Positions 37,632-45,978 of a DNA stretch of 64,000 nucleotides are shown here, piece after piece. Positions within the stretch are counted from its first letter, which is position 1. Each line of letters begins with the position of its first letter. Below the pieces are notes generated by a model that ran no database searches, had not been told where the DNA came from, and worked only from the letters and a program-made list of their open reading frames with translations. The DNA is taken from the NCBI GenBank assembly GCA_021405325.1, contig QWII01000046.1, forward strand, positions 62,001-126,000, given 5' to 3'. Source of the stretch: Caldilinea sp. CFX5. GTDB taxonomy: Bacteria > Chloroflexota > Anaerolineae > Caldilineales > Caldilineaceae. The position numbers and the translations under genes are program-made.

Positions 37632-38732
37632 ATGATTCCTTTTCAAGAGCGGCCGGCAACGACCATTCTGGTTGTTGAAGATAATATTGATCTAAATATG
37701 GCCATCTGTGAGATTTTAGAATCCTACAACTTTGTCGCGCATTCGGCCAAAGATGGCTTTGAAGCGCTGACCTGGTTGAAAGCGCATAAACCGGACATGA
37801 TCCTCTGCGACATCATGATGCCCGGCATGGATGGCTATACGCTGCTCAAACATACACGCGCCGACACCGAATTGCGTACCTTGCCCTTTATCTTTCTGAC
37901 GGCGCGCACCTCGGTGGCCGATCAACGGCTGGCGAAAGAGATCGGCATTGAGGATTATCTGACGAAGCCGGTCGATAGCAGCGACCTGATTGCCGCCATT
38001 AACAATGCGCTGCGCCGCCGGCAAATTATGCAGGATGAGATGCAGAAGCAGATGAATCTGTTGCGCGACCGCATCGTCGCCATTCTGCAACATGAGTTTC
38101 GGACACCGCTCACCTTTGTGCTGGGCTACTCGGAATATCTGCTTGATGTCACCAAAGGGAATTTTAACCTGGATGAATTGCGCACGTCGGCGGCTGCCAT
38201 TCTGGATGGCGGACGGCGGCTCCAGCAGTTGATCGAGACCTTCCTTCTCTTGGCCGAGCTTCAGAATCGGACCTTGAAACCGGAGGATGTTATCCGTGTC
38301 GATGTCAATGAGTTGATGCGGGAGACCTTGCAAGAATCAGAAAAGCGGCTCAGCGAAGCCGGCCTGGTCGGTGAGTTGCAGGGTTTGCCGGGAGCCGTCA
38401 CCATTTATGCCGATAGCGAAATGTTACGCGAAGCCTTGCGCCGGCTCATTGACAATGCCGTACGCTACCGGCGACCGGAATCGAAAACGGTCTGGCTCTC
38501 GGTGGAGCCGGCGACAGCCTACGTTGGCTTGCGCGTGCGGGATGAAGGCCGCGGCATCCCCCCGGAGATGGTCGAGCGCTTTGCCACCCCCTTTGAGCAA
38601 GTTGATCGCGACAACCGCACCGAACCGGGCGCCGGCCTCAGTCTTTCCCTCATTCGGCATGTCGCCCACCTCCACGGCGGCACCCTGGAAATTGAAAGCA
38701 AGTATGGTCAGGGCAGCGCGTTTACCTTGTGA
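37632..38732 (+). CDS. Hybrid receiver-histidine kinase with early stop
   Basis: 366 residues. Order is inverted compared with the common hybrids: an N-terminal receiver (ILVVEDNIDL, phospho-acceptor Asp60 in LCDIMMPG, KP at YLTKP), then a HisKA helix with His154 in LQHEFRTPL, then an HATPase_c domain (IDNAVRYR, GLRVRDEGRGI, GAGLSLSLIRHVAHLHGG). The last residues are GSAFTL, followed by TGA and then, still in frame, codons for LPVADAG and a TAA. Related kinases end in a strand such as FTLRLP, so the TGA looks like a recent nonsense change removing a few residues. The kinase core is otherwise complete. It may act with GlgB encoded upstream, but the output partner is unknown. Confidence 0.85.
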   Translation: MIPFQERPATTILVVEDNIDLNMAICEILESYNFVAHSAKDGFEALTWLKAHKPDMILCDIMMPGMDGYTLLKHTRADTELRTLPFIFLTARTSVADQRLAKEIGIEDYLTKPVDSSDLIAAINNALRRRQIMQDEMQKQMNLLRDRIVAILQHEFRTPLTFVLGYSEYLLDVTKGNFNLDELRTSAAAILDGGRRLQQLIETFLLLAELQNRTLKPEDVIRVDVNELMRETLQESEKRLSEAGLVGELQGLPGAVTIYADSEMLREALRRLIDNAVRYRRPESKTVWLSVEPATAYVGLRVRDEGRGIPPEMVERFATPFEQVDRDNRTEPGAGLSLSLIRHVAHLHGGTLEIESKYGQGSAFTL

Positions 38733-38759
38733 CTGCCGGTGGCCGACGCGGGGTAAGAC

Positions 38760-38810
38760 AGGAGACACGAGACACGAGACGATTCTCGTATCTCGTGTCT
38801 CGTGTCTCCT
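38760..38810. repeat. Inverted repeat with 20-base perfect arms
   Basis: The arms (38760-38779 and 38791-38810) are built from GAGACACGAGACACGAGA words and separated by 11 bases. A further CTCGTGTCT copy follows. The element fills the gap after the receiver-kinase gene. Confidence 0.85.
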
Positions 38811-38851
38811 ATCTCGTGTCTGAAAATCAGTACGGGTACAACAACCAAACT

Positions 38852-39364
38852 ATGACATCATCGCTATTCCTGGCAATTTTGGGTTTGATTTTGATGGCGC
38901 TGGGGCTGATTGGGACAATCCTGCCGATCTTGCCGGGGCTGCCGTTGATCTGGGTAGGCGCGCTCTTGTGGGCGTGGGCCGATGGCTTTCAGCAGGTGGG
39001 CTGGCCGACGCTGATTGTGCTGGCAATCCTTGCCGTGGCCGGTTGGGGGGTGAGCTTATTGGTGGCGCCGGCCATCAGTCGGCGGGCCGGGGTAAGCTGG
39101 CGTGCGATTGGCGGCGCCATTGTTGGCGGGATCTTGGGTGGTATTTTCTTGAGCTTTCTCCCGGTGGTTGGCACGCTCTTTGGCGCTTTGCTGGGCGCCG
39201 TGATTGGCATGTGGTTTGTCGAATACCAGATCCGGGGCGATGAACGGGCGGCCACCGCCGCCGTGCGCGCCTACCTGAGCGGCGTCGCGGTGACAGCGGC
39301 GCTCAACCTCTTGCTGGCTCTTATCATGATTGCAATTTTCCTCTGGCAGGCGTGGGTGGCGTAA
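38852..39364 (+). CDS. DUF456 family membrane protein
   Basis: 170 residues from ATG 38852. The ORF opens at 38729 but that portion is encoded by the palindromic repeat and is not credible. Several membrane helices and Gly-rich motifs (GLIGTILPILPGLPLIWVGALLWAW, then GGAIVGGILGGIFLSFLPVVGTLFGALLGAVIG, shown here as separate blocks) match DUF456 proteins of unknown function. It runs just five bases from the thiamine pyrophosphokinase gene, hence probable co-transcription. Confidence 0.82.
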   Translation: MTSSLFLAILGLILMALGLIGTILPILPGLPLIWVGALLWAWADGFQQVGWPTLIVLAILAVAGWGVSLLVAPAISRRAGVSWRAIGGAIVGGILGGIFLSFLPVVGTLFGALLGAVIGMWFVEYQIRGDERAATAAVRAYLSGVAVTAALNLLLALIMIAIFLWQAWVA

Positions 39365-39368
39365 AACA

Positions 39369-40022
39369 ATGCGTGCTGTGATCTTGATTAATGGTACGAT
39401 TGAGGAGTACGCCGCTTTTTCACCCTGGCTCGTGGCGGACGATTACTTGATTGCCGCCGACGGCGGCGCGCGCCATGCATTGGCCTTGAACCGCCGCTTG
39501 GACGCGGTGGTTGGTGATCTGGATAGTCTGGAACCAACCCTGGTGAACGAACTGGCGAACGCCGGCATCCTGATCCGCCGCTACCCAGTCGCCAAAGATC
39601 AAACCGATTTAGAATTGGCGCTTGAGTTTGCCCTCGAACAGGGCGCAGCAGAAATCGTGTTGATGGGGGCAGTCGGTGATCGCCTCGATCAAACGCTAGC
39701 GAACCTGCTGATCCTGGCGCAACGTGACTGGCCGGTGCGCTTGACCTTGGTGGAACGTAATCAAATTGCCCAACTCGTAGCTCCCGGCCAACTTGTCACC
39801 CTCCAGGCCCGTATCGGCGACACCGTCAGCATCCTCCCCCTGAGCGATGTTGTCACCGGCATCACCTACACCGGTATGCGCTACCCCCTACAGGACGCCA
39901 CCCTCCGTCTCGGCAGCACGCGCGGCATCAGCAACGAAGTCAGCGCCGTCCCGGCCACCATCACCATCGCCACCGGTCGCCTCCTCCTCATCCAAACACT
40001 CAGTAAAACAGTGAACCAGTAA
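39369..40022 (+). CDS. Thiamine pyrophosphokinase
   Basis: 217 residues from ATG 39369. Motifs fit the TPK family: DYLIAADGGARHALALN, VVGDLDSLEP, KDQTDLELALEFAL and GAVGDRLDQTLANL. The enzyme transfers a pyrophosphate group from ATP to thiamine to give thiamine diphosphate, in the cytoplasm. No ribosome site stands out; translation may depend on coupling with DUF456, whose stop is only four bases upstream. No thiamine riboswitch is visible. The first 13 codons of the longer frame (from 39330) overlap DUF456 and are not supported. Confidence 0.9.
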   Translation: MRAVILINGTIEEYAAFSPWLVADDYLIAADGGARHALALNRRLDAVVGDLDSLEPTLVNELANAGILIRRYPVAKDQTDLELALEFALEQGAAEIVLMGAVGDRLDQTLANLLILAQRDWPVRLTLVERNQIAQLVAPGQLVTLQARIGDTVSILPLSDVVTGITYTGMRYPLQDATLRLGSTRGISNEVSAVPATITIATGRLLLIQTLSKTVNQ

Positions 40023-40075
40023 GCCAGTAGGTCAGCTTCTACCCCACTGTTCCACTGTCTCACTGCCTCCCTACT
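40018..40075. repeat. Low-complexity dyad repeat between convergent genes
   Basis: Words such as AGTAAGCCAGTAGGTCAG (40018-40035) and CACTGTTCCACTGTCTCACTG fill the gap and read as loose inverted repeats. AGTAAGCCAGTAGTTCAG recurs with one change at 41341-41358. Confidence 0.6.
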
Positions 40076-40795
40076 CTACCGATTCACCGGCGCATCCCCC
40101 CATCCATCCTTCTCCTCCGGGATCGTCGCCGGTTCATTCCAGCGGCGGTTGTAGATGACATTTTTCAGGACATTGGCGTAATAGTGGAGATTCATATTGG
40201 TGGCTAATAAGACCAGATTCAACATCTCGTCGTTATAAGCACGTTGCCCGATCCGATGCAATTCACGCTGAAAATCCGCCAGCGTAACCGCCATGCGGCG
40301 CGCACGACTGGTGCGTCGCTTGAGGATGTTAATGGCGGCATCGGCCAATCGAATCGCCATCTCTTGCGCTTGGGGATCGCTGAGGTTGTCTACCGTGTCG
40401 GGCGCATCCTGAAATTCGACATAGATGTCATTGGCCAACTCTTCGCGTAGCCATGCTTCCCAGGTGCGTGCTTCGCCCTGTTGGTAGAAGCGGGACTTGG
40501 CAATGGTCTGATAGCTCTGTTCCTCATCCTCGTCGCGCTGCTCCCGCACCGGCTGTTGCCAGACTTCGGGCGGCGCAATGGTGGTGACAATCCGCCAGAA
40601 CCAGTAGACCGTCATCGCCGCGAAAAAGGTGCTGAGGATGGTTGCTTCAAAGAGGGTAAAGGGTAGAAACGATTGTAGCAGCGCCCCAAAGAGAAGGGCG
40701 ACTGCACCTGTGAAAATAAAGCCGATGAGAAAAATCACAATGATGAGCAGAAGCAGGAGGGTTACCGGCCAAAAGGAACGCGAAAATTGCTTCAT
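40076..40795 (-). CDS. Membrane protein of unknown function
   Basis: 239 residues from ATG 40795, two bases after the stop of the truncated PhyH reading frame. Two N-terminal membrane helices (VTLLLLLIIVIFLIGFIF and a second over FEATILSTFFAAMTVYWFW) are followed by a helical cytosolic part with many charges (EEELANDIY, RRTSRARRMAVTLADFQREL). No family recognised. It might be a replacement neighbour of the decayed gene upstream. Confidence 0.72.
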   Translation of the reverse strand: MKQFSRSFWPVTLLLLLIIVIFLIGFIFTGAVALLFGALLQSFLPFTLFEATILSTFFAAMTVYWFWRIVTTIAPPEVWQQPVREQRDEDEEQSYQTIAKSRFYQQGEARTWEAWLREELANDIYVEFQDAPDTVDNLSDPQAQEMAIRLADAAINILKRRTSRARRMAVTLADFQRELHRIGQRAYNDEMLNLVLLATNMNLHYYANVLKNVIYNRRWNEPATIPEEKDGWGDAPVNR

Positions 40796-40797
40796 AA

Positions 40798-41265
40798 TCA
40801 AATTGCCCAATCTGCCCACATATCGGCCGGGGTCGCCGATGCCTGACGTTCACTTAAATCACGTTTCTTAAAGGGCGTGGCCGGCGCATTCCCTTCGGGC
40901 AAGATGGCATAGATGCCCCGCACCCGTTCCGGTTCCGGCAGCGTTCCCACGCCCAACAACTGCTCGGCAATGGCCCAGACCGTGGGATTCTTGGGCAGCA
41001 ATTCGATCAGCCAGGCTTCCCCGCCGGGCGCGCGATATTTCCAGGTATAGTCGTGGCGCACGGAGTTGGGATCATCCGACTTTTCGCTAAAAGGGCCAAC
41101 CCAGCTTGCCGGCTCATCCTGTTGTAGTTGCGCCGGCGCACCGGCCCACATACAAGCGCGCGCCCGCGCCGTCAGGACTGGGTCGAGCAGGTTGCGTTTG
41201 ATCAAGTAACCATTTTCTTTGAAGAACGCTACTTCCTCTGGTGATAACGCGTTATGATTTGCCAC
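40798..41265 (-). pseudogene. Truncated phytanoyl-CoA dioxygenase-like gene
   Basis: 155 codons that match the N-terminal half of a PhyH-type non-heme iron dioxygenase: LSPEEVAFFKENGYLIKRNLLDPVL, GAPAQL, SWVGPF, YRAPGGEAWLIELLPKNPTVW and GIYAILPEGNAP, listed as separate blocks. Family members continue with an HxD iron-binding motif and a distal His over another 120 or more residues. Here the frame runs into an unrelated short tail and stops. The catalytic half is absent and is not found in the next frames, so the enzyme is broken. Confidence 0.65.
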
Positions 41266-41340
41266 GGCGCAACTCCTTTTCTTGTTTCGTCAAAGGAACC
41301 TCTGGGTCTGCTGTGTAATCGACTAGTACAGAGCGGCCTA

Positions 41341-41390
41341 AGTAAGCCAGTAGTTCAGTAGGACAGTAAGTCAGTCACTGTCTCACTGGC
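41341..41390. repeat. Low-complexity AGTCAGT dyad
   Basis: AGTAAGCCAGTAGTTCAG and CAGTAGGACAGTAAGTCAG are followed by CACTGTCTCACTG, forming a loose inverted repeat related to the one at 40018-40075. Confidence 0.55.
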
Positions 41391-41534
41391 AACTATGGGT
41401 TTATTTACGCCGTCGTGTACTAGTAACTCATCGCCAAGCAAATCGTACGCTGCCGTAAAGGCTGCCTGTAAATCGAGCAAAACATCGGCATCACCTGGTA
41501 GATATGGATCCAGGCCCGCAAATGGTGACGGCAT
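41355..41534 (-). pseudogene. Internally deleted DUF4058 remnant
   Basis: A 59-codon frame. It begins MPSPFAGLDPYLP, the highly conserved start of DUF4058 proteins, and then jumps to DVLLDLQAAFTAAYD, which resembles the C-terminal signature of the same family. About 200 residues that normally lie between are missing. The frame ends inside the low-complexity repeat. It is probably a deletion product and non-functional. Confidence 0.5.
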
Positions 41535-41575
41535 AAGAAGGCTCCCAATTCCTCTACCTGGGCGCACAAGGATCG

Positions 41576-42241
41576 TTATCGTTTGCGCGCCAGGGTCAAT
41601 CCATCGCCAATCGGCACCATACTCAAGTCAATGCGATCATCTTTGTGCAACTGTTGGTTGAGGGCGCGTAGTGCATTGGTATCCTCATCTTGTTGACTGG
41701 GATCGACCAGCGAACCGCCCCAAAGGACATTGTCAATGGCAATGACGCCGCCGCGGCGAACCAGCTTGAATGCTTGGTCATAATAGGTGGCATAGTTGGC
41801 TTTGTCGGCGTCGATAAAGGCAAAATCAAAGGTGCCGTGGTTTGCTTCATTGCTCACCAGTGCGGCGAGGGTTTCCGTGGCCGGCGCCAGATAGAGATCG
41901 ATCTTGTGGGCGATGCCGGCCGCGTGCCAATAGCGCCGCGCCATGGCCGTCCACTCTTCGTGGACATCACAGGCGACGATCTGTCCATCATCGGGCAAGA
42001 CCAGCGCCACCGAGAGCGCGCTGTAGCCGGTGAAGACGCCGATCTCCAACGTCCGTTTGGCGCCCAACATTTTGGCCAGCAGGCGCATAAACTGTCCCTG
42101 CTCCGGGGAAATCTGCATCCCGGCGGCATCCAGTTTCGCCGTCTCTTCGCGCAATTTGCTCAAGATGGCCGGCTCGCGCAAGGAGACACTTAAGAGATAT
42201 TCGTGAATGGGTTCGGTAACTTGAATGGTACGACTTGACAT
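41576..42241 (-). CDS. Class I SAM-dependent O-methyltransferase (caffeoyl-CoA type)
   Basis: 221 residues from ATG 42241 (AGGA upstream; an earlier ATG at 42274 is unlikely). The methyltransferase 3 fold is clear: QGQFMRLLAKMLGAKRTLEIG, GVFTGYSAL, ACDVHEEWTAMAR, FIDADKANYATYYDQA, RGGVIAIDNVLWGG. These are the motifs of cation-dependent O-methyltransferases of the CCoAOMT/COMT type, which pass a methyl group from S-adenosylmethionine to a hydroxyl, often of a catechol. Substrate unknown. It stands on the minus strand beside decayed genes and the SDR. Confidence 0.9.
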   Translation of the reverse strand: MSSRTIQVTEPIHEYLLSVSLREPAILSKLREETAKLDAAGMQISPEQGQFMRLLAKMLGAKRTLEIGVFTGYSALSVALVLPDDGQIVACDVHEEWTAMARRYWHAAGIAHKIDLYLAPATETLAALVSNEANHGTFDFAFIDADKANYATYYDQAFKLVRRGGVIAIDNVLWGGSLVDPSQQDEDTNALRALNQQLHKDDRIDLSMVPIGDGLTLARKR

Positions 42242-42266
42242 GCAAAATCCTATCTCAATTGTTGCG

Positions 42267-42365
42267 TTATGCAAAAATCTCGTCCAGCGGTAAACGAAGA
42301 TTGAGCGGAGTATCGACTACTTCGCCCGCGCTAAAGGTTTGATGTTGATCGCCTGATTTTCTGCA
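42267..42365 (-). pseudogene. C-terminal remnant, possibly Uma2-like
   Basis: Thirty-three codons ending in DTPLNLRLPLDEIFA and a stop, without a start of their own. This end resembles that of Uma2-family proteins. The rest of the gene is absent. The resemblance is short, so confidence is low. Confidence 0.3.
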
Positions 42366-42411
42366 GTTTCATGAAGCAGCATGAGATTGTCCATAAGACC
42401 TCCGTATCCCA

Positions 42412-43245
42412 TCAAACGCCACCAAAAGCTGAAAAACCGCCGTCCACCGGTACAACGATGCCGGTAACAAACTTGGCTGCGTCGCTACAGAGCCAGACCG
42501 CCGCGCCGATCAACTCATCCGGTTCGCCAAAACGTTTCATCGGCGTGTGGTCGACAATGCTGACACCGCGCGGCGTGGGCGTGCCATCGGGGTTGAGTAA
42601 AAACGCACGGTTCTGTTCGCCAATGAAGAAACCGGGCGCAATGGCATTGACCCGGATCCCTTCGCCATATTTGGTCGCCATATCAACGGCCAGCCAGCGC
42701 GTGAAGTTGTCGATGGCCGACTTGGCCGCGGCATAGCCAATGACGCGCGTCAACGGTCGTTGCGCCGCCATCGACGAAATGTTGATGATGCTTCCTTTGC
42801 CCGCCTGCGCCATCACCGCGCCAAAGACCTGTGACGGTAGAATCGTGCCCATGAGGTTCAGGTCGAGCATTTTTTGTACCGCTTCCCGTTTCAGGTTGAA
42901 AAAGGTGACATCGCCAAAGACTGTGGCCTCCGCTGAGTTGCCGCCGGCGGCGTTGATCAAAATGTCGATGCGGCCCCACTGTTGCAACACCTGATCGCGC
43001 GCCTGTAAGAGCGACTTTTCGTCCAGGGCATCGGCGGGGACGGGCATTGCTTCACCGCCATTGGCCTGAATGGCAGCCACCACATCGGCGGCCCGTTCGG
43101 CGCGCCGGCCCAAGATGCCGATCTTGGCGCCGGCGGCGGCCAGTCCATGCGCCATCGCGCCGCCGAGGACGCCGGTGCCGCCGGTGACAATAGCAACGCG
43201 GCCTTGTAATGAAAAGAGGGTATTGAGTTCTTGCACTGTAATCAT
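42412..43245 (-). CDS. SDR oxidoreductase, D-mannonate-oxidoreductase-like
   Basis: 277 residues from ATG 43245 (AAGGAA eight bases upstream). A short-chain dehydrogenase with cofactor motif GRVAIVTGGTGVLGGAMA, NAAG, catalytic NISSM and YAAAKSAI (Tyr and Lys). Downstream AIAPGFFIGEQNR and PVDGGFSAFGG resemble proteins annotated as D-mannonate oxidoreductase in uronate breakdown. It would interconvert a keto sugar acid and its alcohol using NAD(P)H. The neighbouring Gfo/Idh/MocA gene, racemase and GPH-type symporter suit such a pathway, though the substrate is inferred. Confidence 0.88.
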   Translation of the reverse strand: MITVQELNTLFSLQGRVAIVTGGTGVLGGAMAHGLAAAGAKIGILGRRAERAADVVAAIQANGGEAMPVPADALDEKSLLQARDQVLQQWGRIDILINAAGGNSAEATVFGDVTFFNLKREAVQKMLDLNLMGTILPSQVFGAVMAQAGKGSIINISSMAAQRPLTRVIGYAAAKSAIDNFTRWLAVDMATKYGEGIRVNAIAPGFFIGEQNRAFLLNPDGTPTPRGVSIVDHTPMKRFGEPDELIGAAVWLCSDAAKFVTGIVVPVDGGFSAFGGV

Positions 43246-43520
43246 GCTGAAATTCCTTGCTGATGGGTTTGATTGCCCCAGTTGTTCGCAATTTGCTGGC
43301 GGACCCAAGTGCGGAAGCGACGGATTAATGCTGTCTCACTCTCGCCGGTTCGTAGCGTCAGAAAGTCCTCCATTTCTGTCATCATCAGAAAAGAAAAGGC
43401 CGCGCTCTGCCGGCTCTCCACGTACTCTCCATTCGCCATTAACAGGTGTGTACGCAATGTTCGATTGCTAAAGCGCCATATTTCCTGACAGTATAGGTGT
43501 GGAGAGTCGCGTGTTCTCAT
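43242..43520 (-). pseudogene. C-terminal remnant of an Uma2-family gene
   Basis: A 92-codon frame. The part around LLMANGEYVESRQSAAFSFL, TEMEDFLTLR and SETALIRRFRTWVRQQIA matches the C-terminal region of Uma2 (PD-(D/E)XK-like) proteins. The nuclease-like core before it is missing and no start with a ribosome site is present. It overlaps the SDR start by four bases. Confidence 0.45.
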
Positions 43521-43690
43521 CCCAGTCGCTGGTCATAGCCTGCGTATGGGCGACTGGCTCTCTGCTGCTAACCGATGCCTGTGTCACTTTTATCTTCTCC
43601 TGAACGTCTATCCACTGGTCACGCTAATTGTACCATGCCAGTGGATAGAAGTGTAGAATTGATCGTGGTAAGTGGCCTTACTGCGTTCGC

Positions 43691-44779
43691 TTACCGTGCT
43701 ACCGGCGCCTGGCTTTGGTAACACTTGATAATGTCGATGATCAGCGCAATATCCGCCCGCGCCGAGGCGACCGACGCACGACAGGGGACGCCGTTGCGGA
43801 CACAATCATAGAAATGGCGCAGTTCGCGACTAAAGGCGGTCTCCCAGTCGATAGCCGGTTCCTGTTTGTAGGTGGTGCCGTTGGCGTCAATGCCTTGAAT
43901 GGTCACTTTGGAAAGCGGGCCGCGGGCAAAGCCGGTCGGATATTCGACGATGACCCGTTTCTTGTCGCCGTAGACCTCAATCGATTCCTGGAAATCCCAG
44001 AGATCGGGCAGATCGACCCACGAAGCCACGCAGCGCGAGCCGTTCGGATATTCGAGCGTCATGGTGACGGCGCGGCCGTCAAACCAGATGTCGGTGCTGA
44101 CCACGCGGTTGGGGACGCCCAGCATGGTGCGCATCCCATAGAGATCGTGGATCATGCTGCCGGAGAGCAGGTAAAAGGTGCGTTCGACCTGGGGCGGCAC
44201 CTCGCCGACCGCTTCCTGGCGGGCGGCTTGACGAGCGGCGCGGGTAGCTTCCATGACGCTGCCGGGAATATCGTCGAAGCGGCGAATGTCGAACTGGCGC
44301 GTGTGCAGGTCATTGTTCGGGTGCAGATGGTTAACCTGGACAAAACGGATATTTTCCATCTTATCCACTTCGCGCTTGGCATATTCGTAGGCCGGGTCAA
44401 AGATTTTCATATAGCCGACCTGCCCGACCTTGCCCGACCGCTGTTGGGCGGCGATAATGGCGTCCGTCTCTTGCAACGAGAAGCACATGGGCTTTTCAAT
44501 AAAGAGATGTTTGCCGGCGTCTAATGCTGCAATGGCAACTTCCGTTTTCGGGTCGGACTGGCAGAGGAGCACCGCTTCCACATCACTTTTGAGCAGATCC
44601 CGGTAATCGGTGAAATGGTTGGGGACGTTGAACTTATCGGCCACATAAGCCGCCGCGCCGGCGGAAACATCACAAACGGCGGTCACTTTGAAAAGACCGT
44701 GTAGATCCTGCAAATTCGGCATATGATGGACTTGGGCAATCGCGCCGCAGCCGACGACGCCCATCTTGATTGGGTTCAT
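43691..44779 (-). CDS. Gfo/Idh/MocA family oxidoreductase
   Basis: 362 residues, AAGGAG upstream of ATG 44779. The N-terminal NAD(P)-binding motif is MGVVGCGAIAQVHH, followed by the EKPMCFS motif (EKP, typical of the family, with the catalytic Lys) near residue 100. The C-terminal beta-sheet domain is complete. Members oxidise or reduce sugars and inositols. It is on the same strand as the SDR and racemase, but more than 170 bases separate it from the Uma2 remnant. Exact substrate unknown. Confidence 0.9.
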   Translation of the reverse strand: MNPIKMGVVGCGAIAQVHHMPNLQDLHGLFKVTAVCDVSAGAAAYVADKFNVPNHFTDYRDLLKSDVEAVLLCQSDPKTEVAIAALDAGKHLFIEKPMCFSLQETDAIIAAQQRSGKVGQVGYMKIFDPAYEYAKREVDKMENIRFVQVNHLHPNNDLHTRQFDIRRFDDIPGSVMEATRAARQAARQEAVGEVPPQVERTFYLLSGSMIHDLYGMRTMLGVPNRVVSTDIWFDGRAVTMTLEYPNGSRCVASWVDLPDLWDFQESIEVYGDKKRVIVEYPTGFARGPLSKVTIQGIDANGTTYKQEPAIDWETAFSRELRHFYDCVRNGVPCRASVASARADIALIIDIIKCYQSQAPVAR

Positions 44780-45021
44780 TAATTTCTCCTTGACGTTTGT
44801 TTGTGTCGCGTTGATGGTTAAACACTATGTGCTTGGGTGCGAACCGGTTTAGTCTATCATAGGTTGCCGGGTTGCCAAAGTGGTAAAAAAAGATCAATTG
44901 CGATGGGTGTTTTCTTCATCAACGATGCTGGATGGGAACTTTTGCCGAGAGGCTCAGTAGCGGATGGACGCTGTCACCAACGCCCATCCTTGGGAAAGTC
45001 GTCAGCAGTAGCCAATGGCAA

Positions 45022-45687
45022 TTATAGAGTCGCCATCATCGCTTTGGCCGCGGCGACGCCTAACCGTGGACTAGACAGGATCGGCGCCCGTTTCTCCGCT
45101 GCCGGCAGAGTATCGACCACCCGCGCCATGGTCGCCTGGGCCAGCACAATCACATCCACCTTGTCCATCAGTTCTTTCAACCCCGCCGCCACCAGCCGGT
45201 CATGGGTGGCTGTGTCACCGTTGATGACCGCGTCAAAGGCGCCGGTGCAGAGGTGGGTGACAAGTTCAATCATCTTGCCCTGGGCGGCGGCGCTGGCCTG
45301 GATGATCGCCGCTGTTGGCTCCAGGGTAGTGGAGAGAGTGGCAATCACGCCAATGCGGCGGCCCATGCGCACGGCTTCGTCGGCCATGGCCTGGTCAATA
45401 CGCAAGACCGGGACATTGACCAACGGTCGCGCCGCGTCCACCGCCGGCCCAATCGATGAACAGGTGACGAGGATGGCGTCAGCCCCGGCAGCTTCAGCAG
45501 ATTCCAAATAGGTCGCCAGGCGGCGGTAGGTGGTCGGGGTTAGCTTCTGCGCAGCAATGGTATTTTTGAGCAGACTTTCATCGACGATGTTAAAGACTTC
45601 GACCTCGGGCATGGCCTCTTTACAGAGTTGGGTAATGGTTGCCGCGTTGACGGTGGCCGTGTGAATCAGGGCTAATTTCTTGGGCAT
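45022..45687 (-). CDS. Aspartate/glutamate racemase-family protein
   Basis: 221 residues, CAGGAG before ATG 45687. The family motif LVTCSS (first catalytic Cys) near residue 80 is present, after LALIHTA and before RIGVIATLSTTLEPT. The second half has VDVIVLAQATMARV, where racemases normally carry the second Cys; Gln is here instead. The protein is thus more like the hydantoin-racemase or maleate-isomerase side of the superfamily, or has altered chemistry. It lies in the minus-strand sugar-acid block. Confidence 0.8.
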   Translation of the reverse strand: MPKKLALIHTATVNAATITQLCKEAMPEVEVFNIVDESLLKNTIAAQKLTPTTYRRLATYLESAEAAGADAILVTCSSIGPAVDAARPLVNVPVLRIDQAMADEAVRMGRRIGVIATLSTTLEPTAAIIQASAAAQGKMIELVTHLCTGAFDAVINGDTATHDRLVAAGLKELMDKVDVIVLAQATMARVVDTLPAAEKRAPILSSPRLGVAAAKAMMATL

Positions 45688-45704
45688 GGGTTTCTCCTGC
45701 GCCG

Positions 45705-45860
45705 TTATAGGCGCCTTAACAGAGTGCTCAACTTATGTTTCCGGTGATGGGTGTTGCGCACCCCCTCCAGATAGCGCCGCCACTCATCATCCCGGCCGGC
45801 GGCTAGATAAGCTTGTTTGGCATGGGCCAGCTAGGCGACTGCGGCGAAGTGCTGCACCGT
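45705..45860 (-). pseudogene. C-terminal remnant of a SWIM zinc-finger protein gene
   Basis: Reading minus-strand codons to a TAA at 45705 gives VQHFAAVA, a stop, then LAHAKQAYLAAGRDDEW, RRYLEGVRNTHHRKHKL and STLLRRL. The YLAAGRDDEWRRYLEGVR..H..K.KL pattern is what I expect at the end of SWIM zinc-finger proteins. It lacks a start and contains an in-frame TAG, so it is a decayed tail. Shorter than the ORF threshold and found by reading the gap. Confidence 0.5.
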
Positions 45861-45978
45861 CCTGGAAACTCGGCGGTGGCTATGCTATAGCCGGCGCCGT
45901 CTGGCCTGGTTCGGGTAGGCGCTACCACTGTTCCCAGTCGCGCATGGCGCATCAATTGTATACGCATTATACCATAAG

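Noticed and set aside
38729..38851. Upstream extension of the DUF456 gene
   Set aside because: These codons come from the GAGACACGAG inverted repeat and do not match DUF456 proteins.
44837..45511. Plus-strand open frame of 224 codons over the racemase gene
   Set aside because: Antisense of a well-supported racemase-family gene; no motif of its own.
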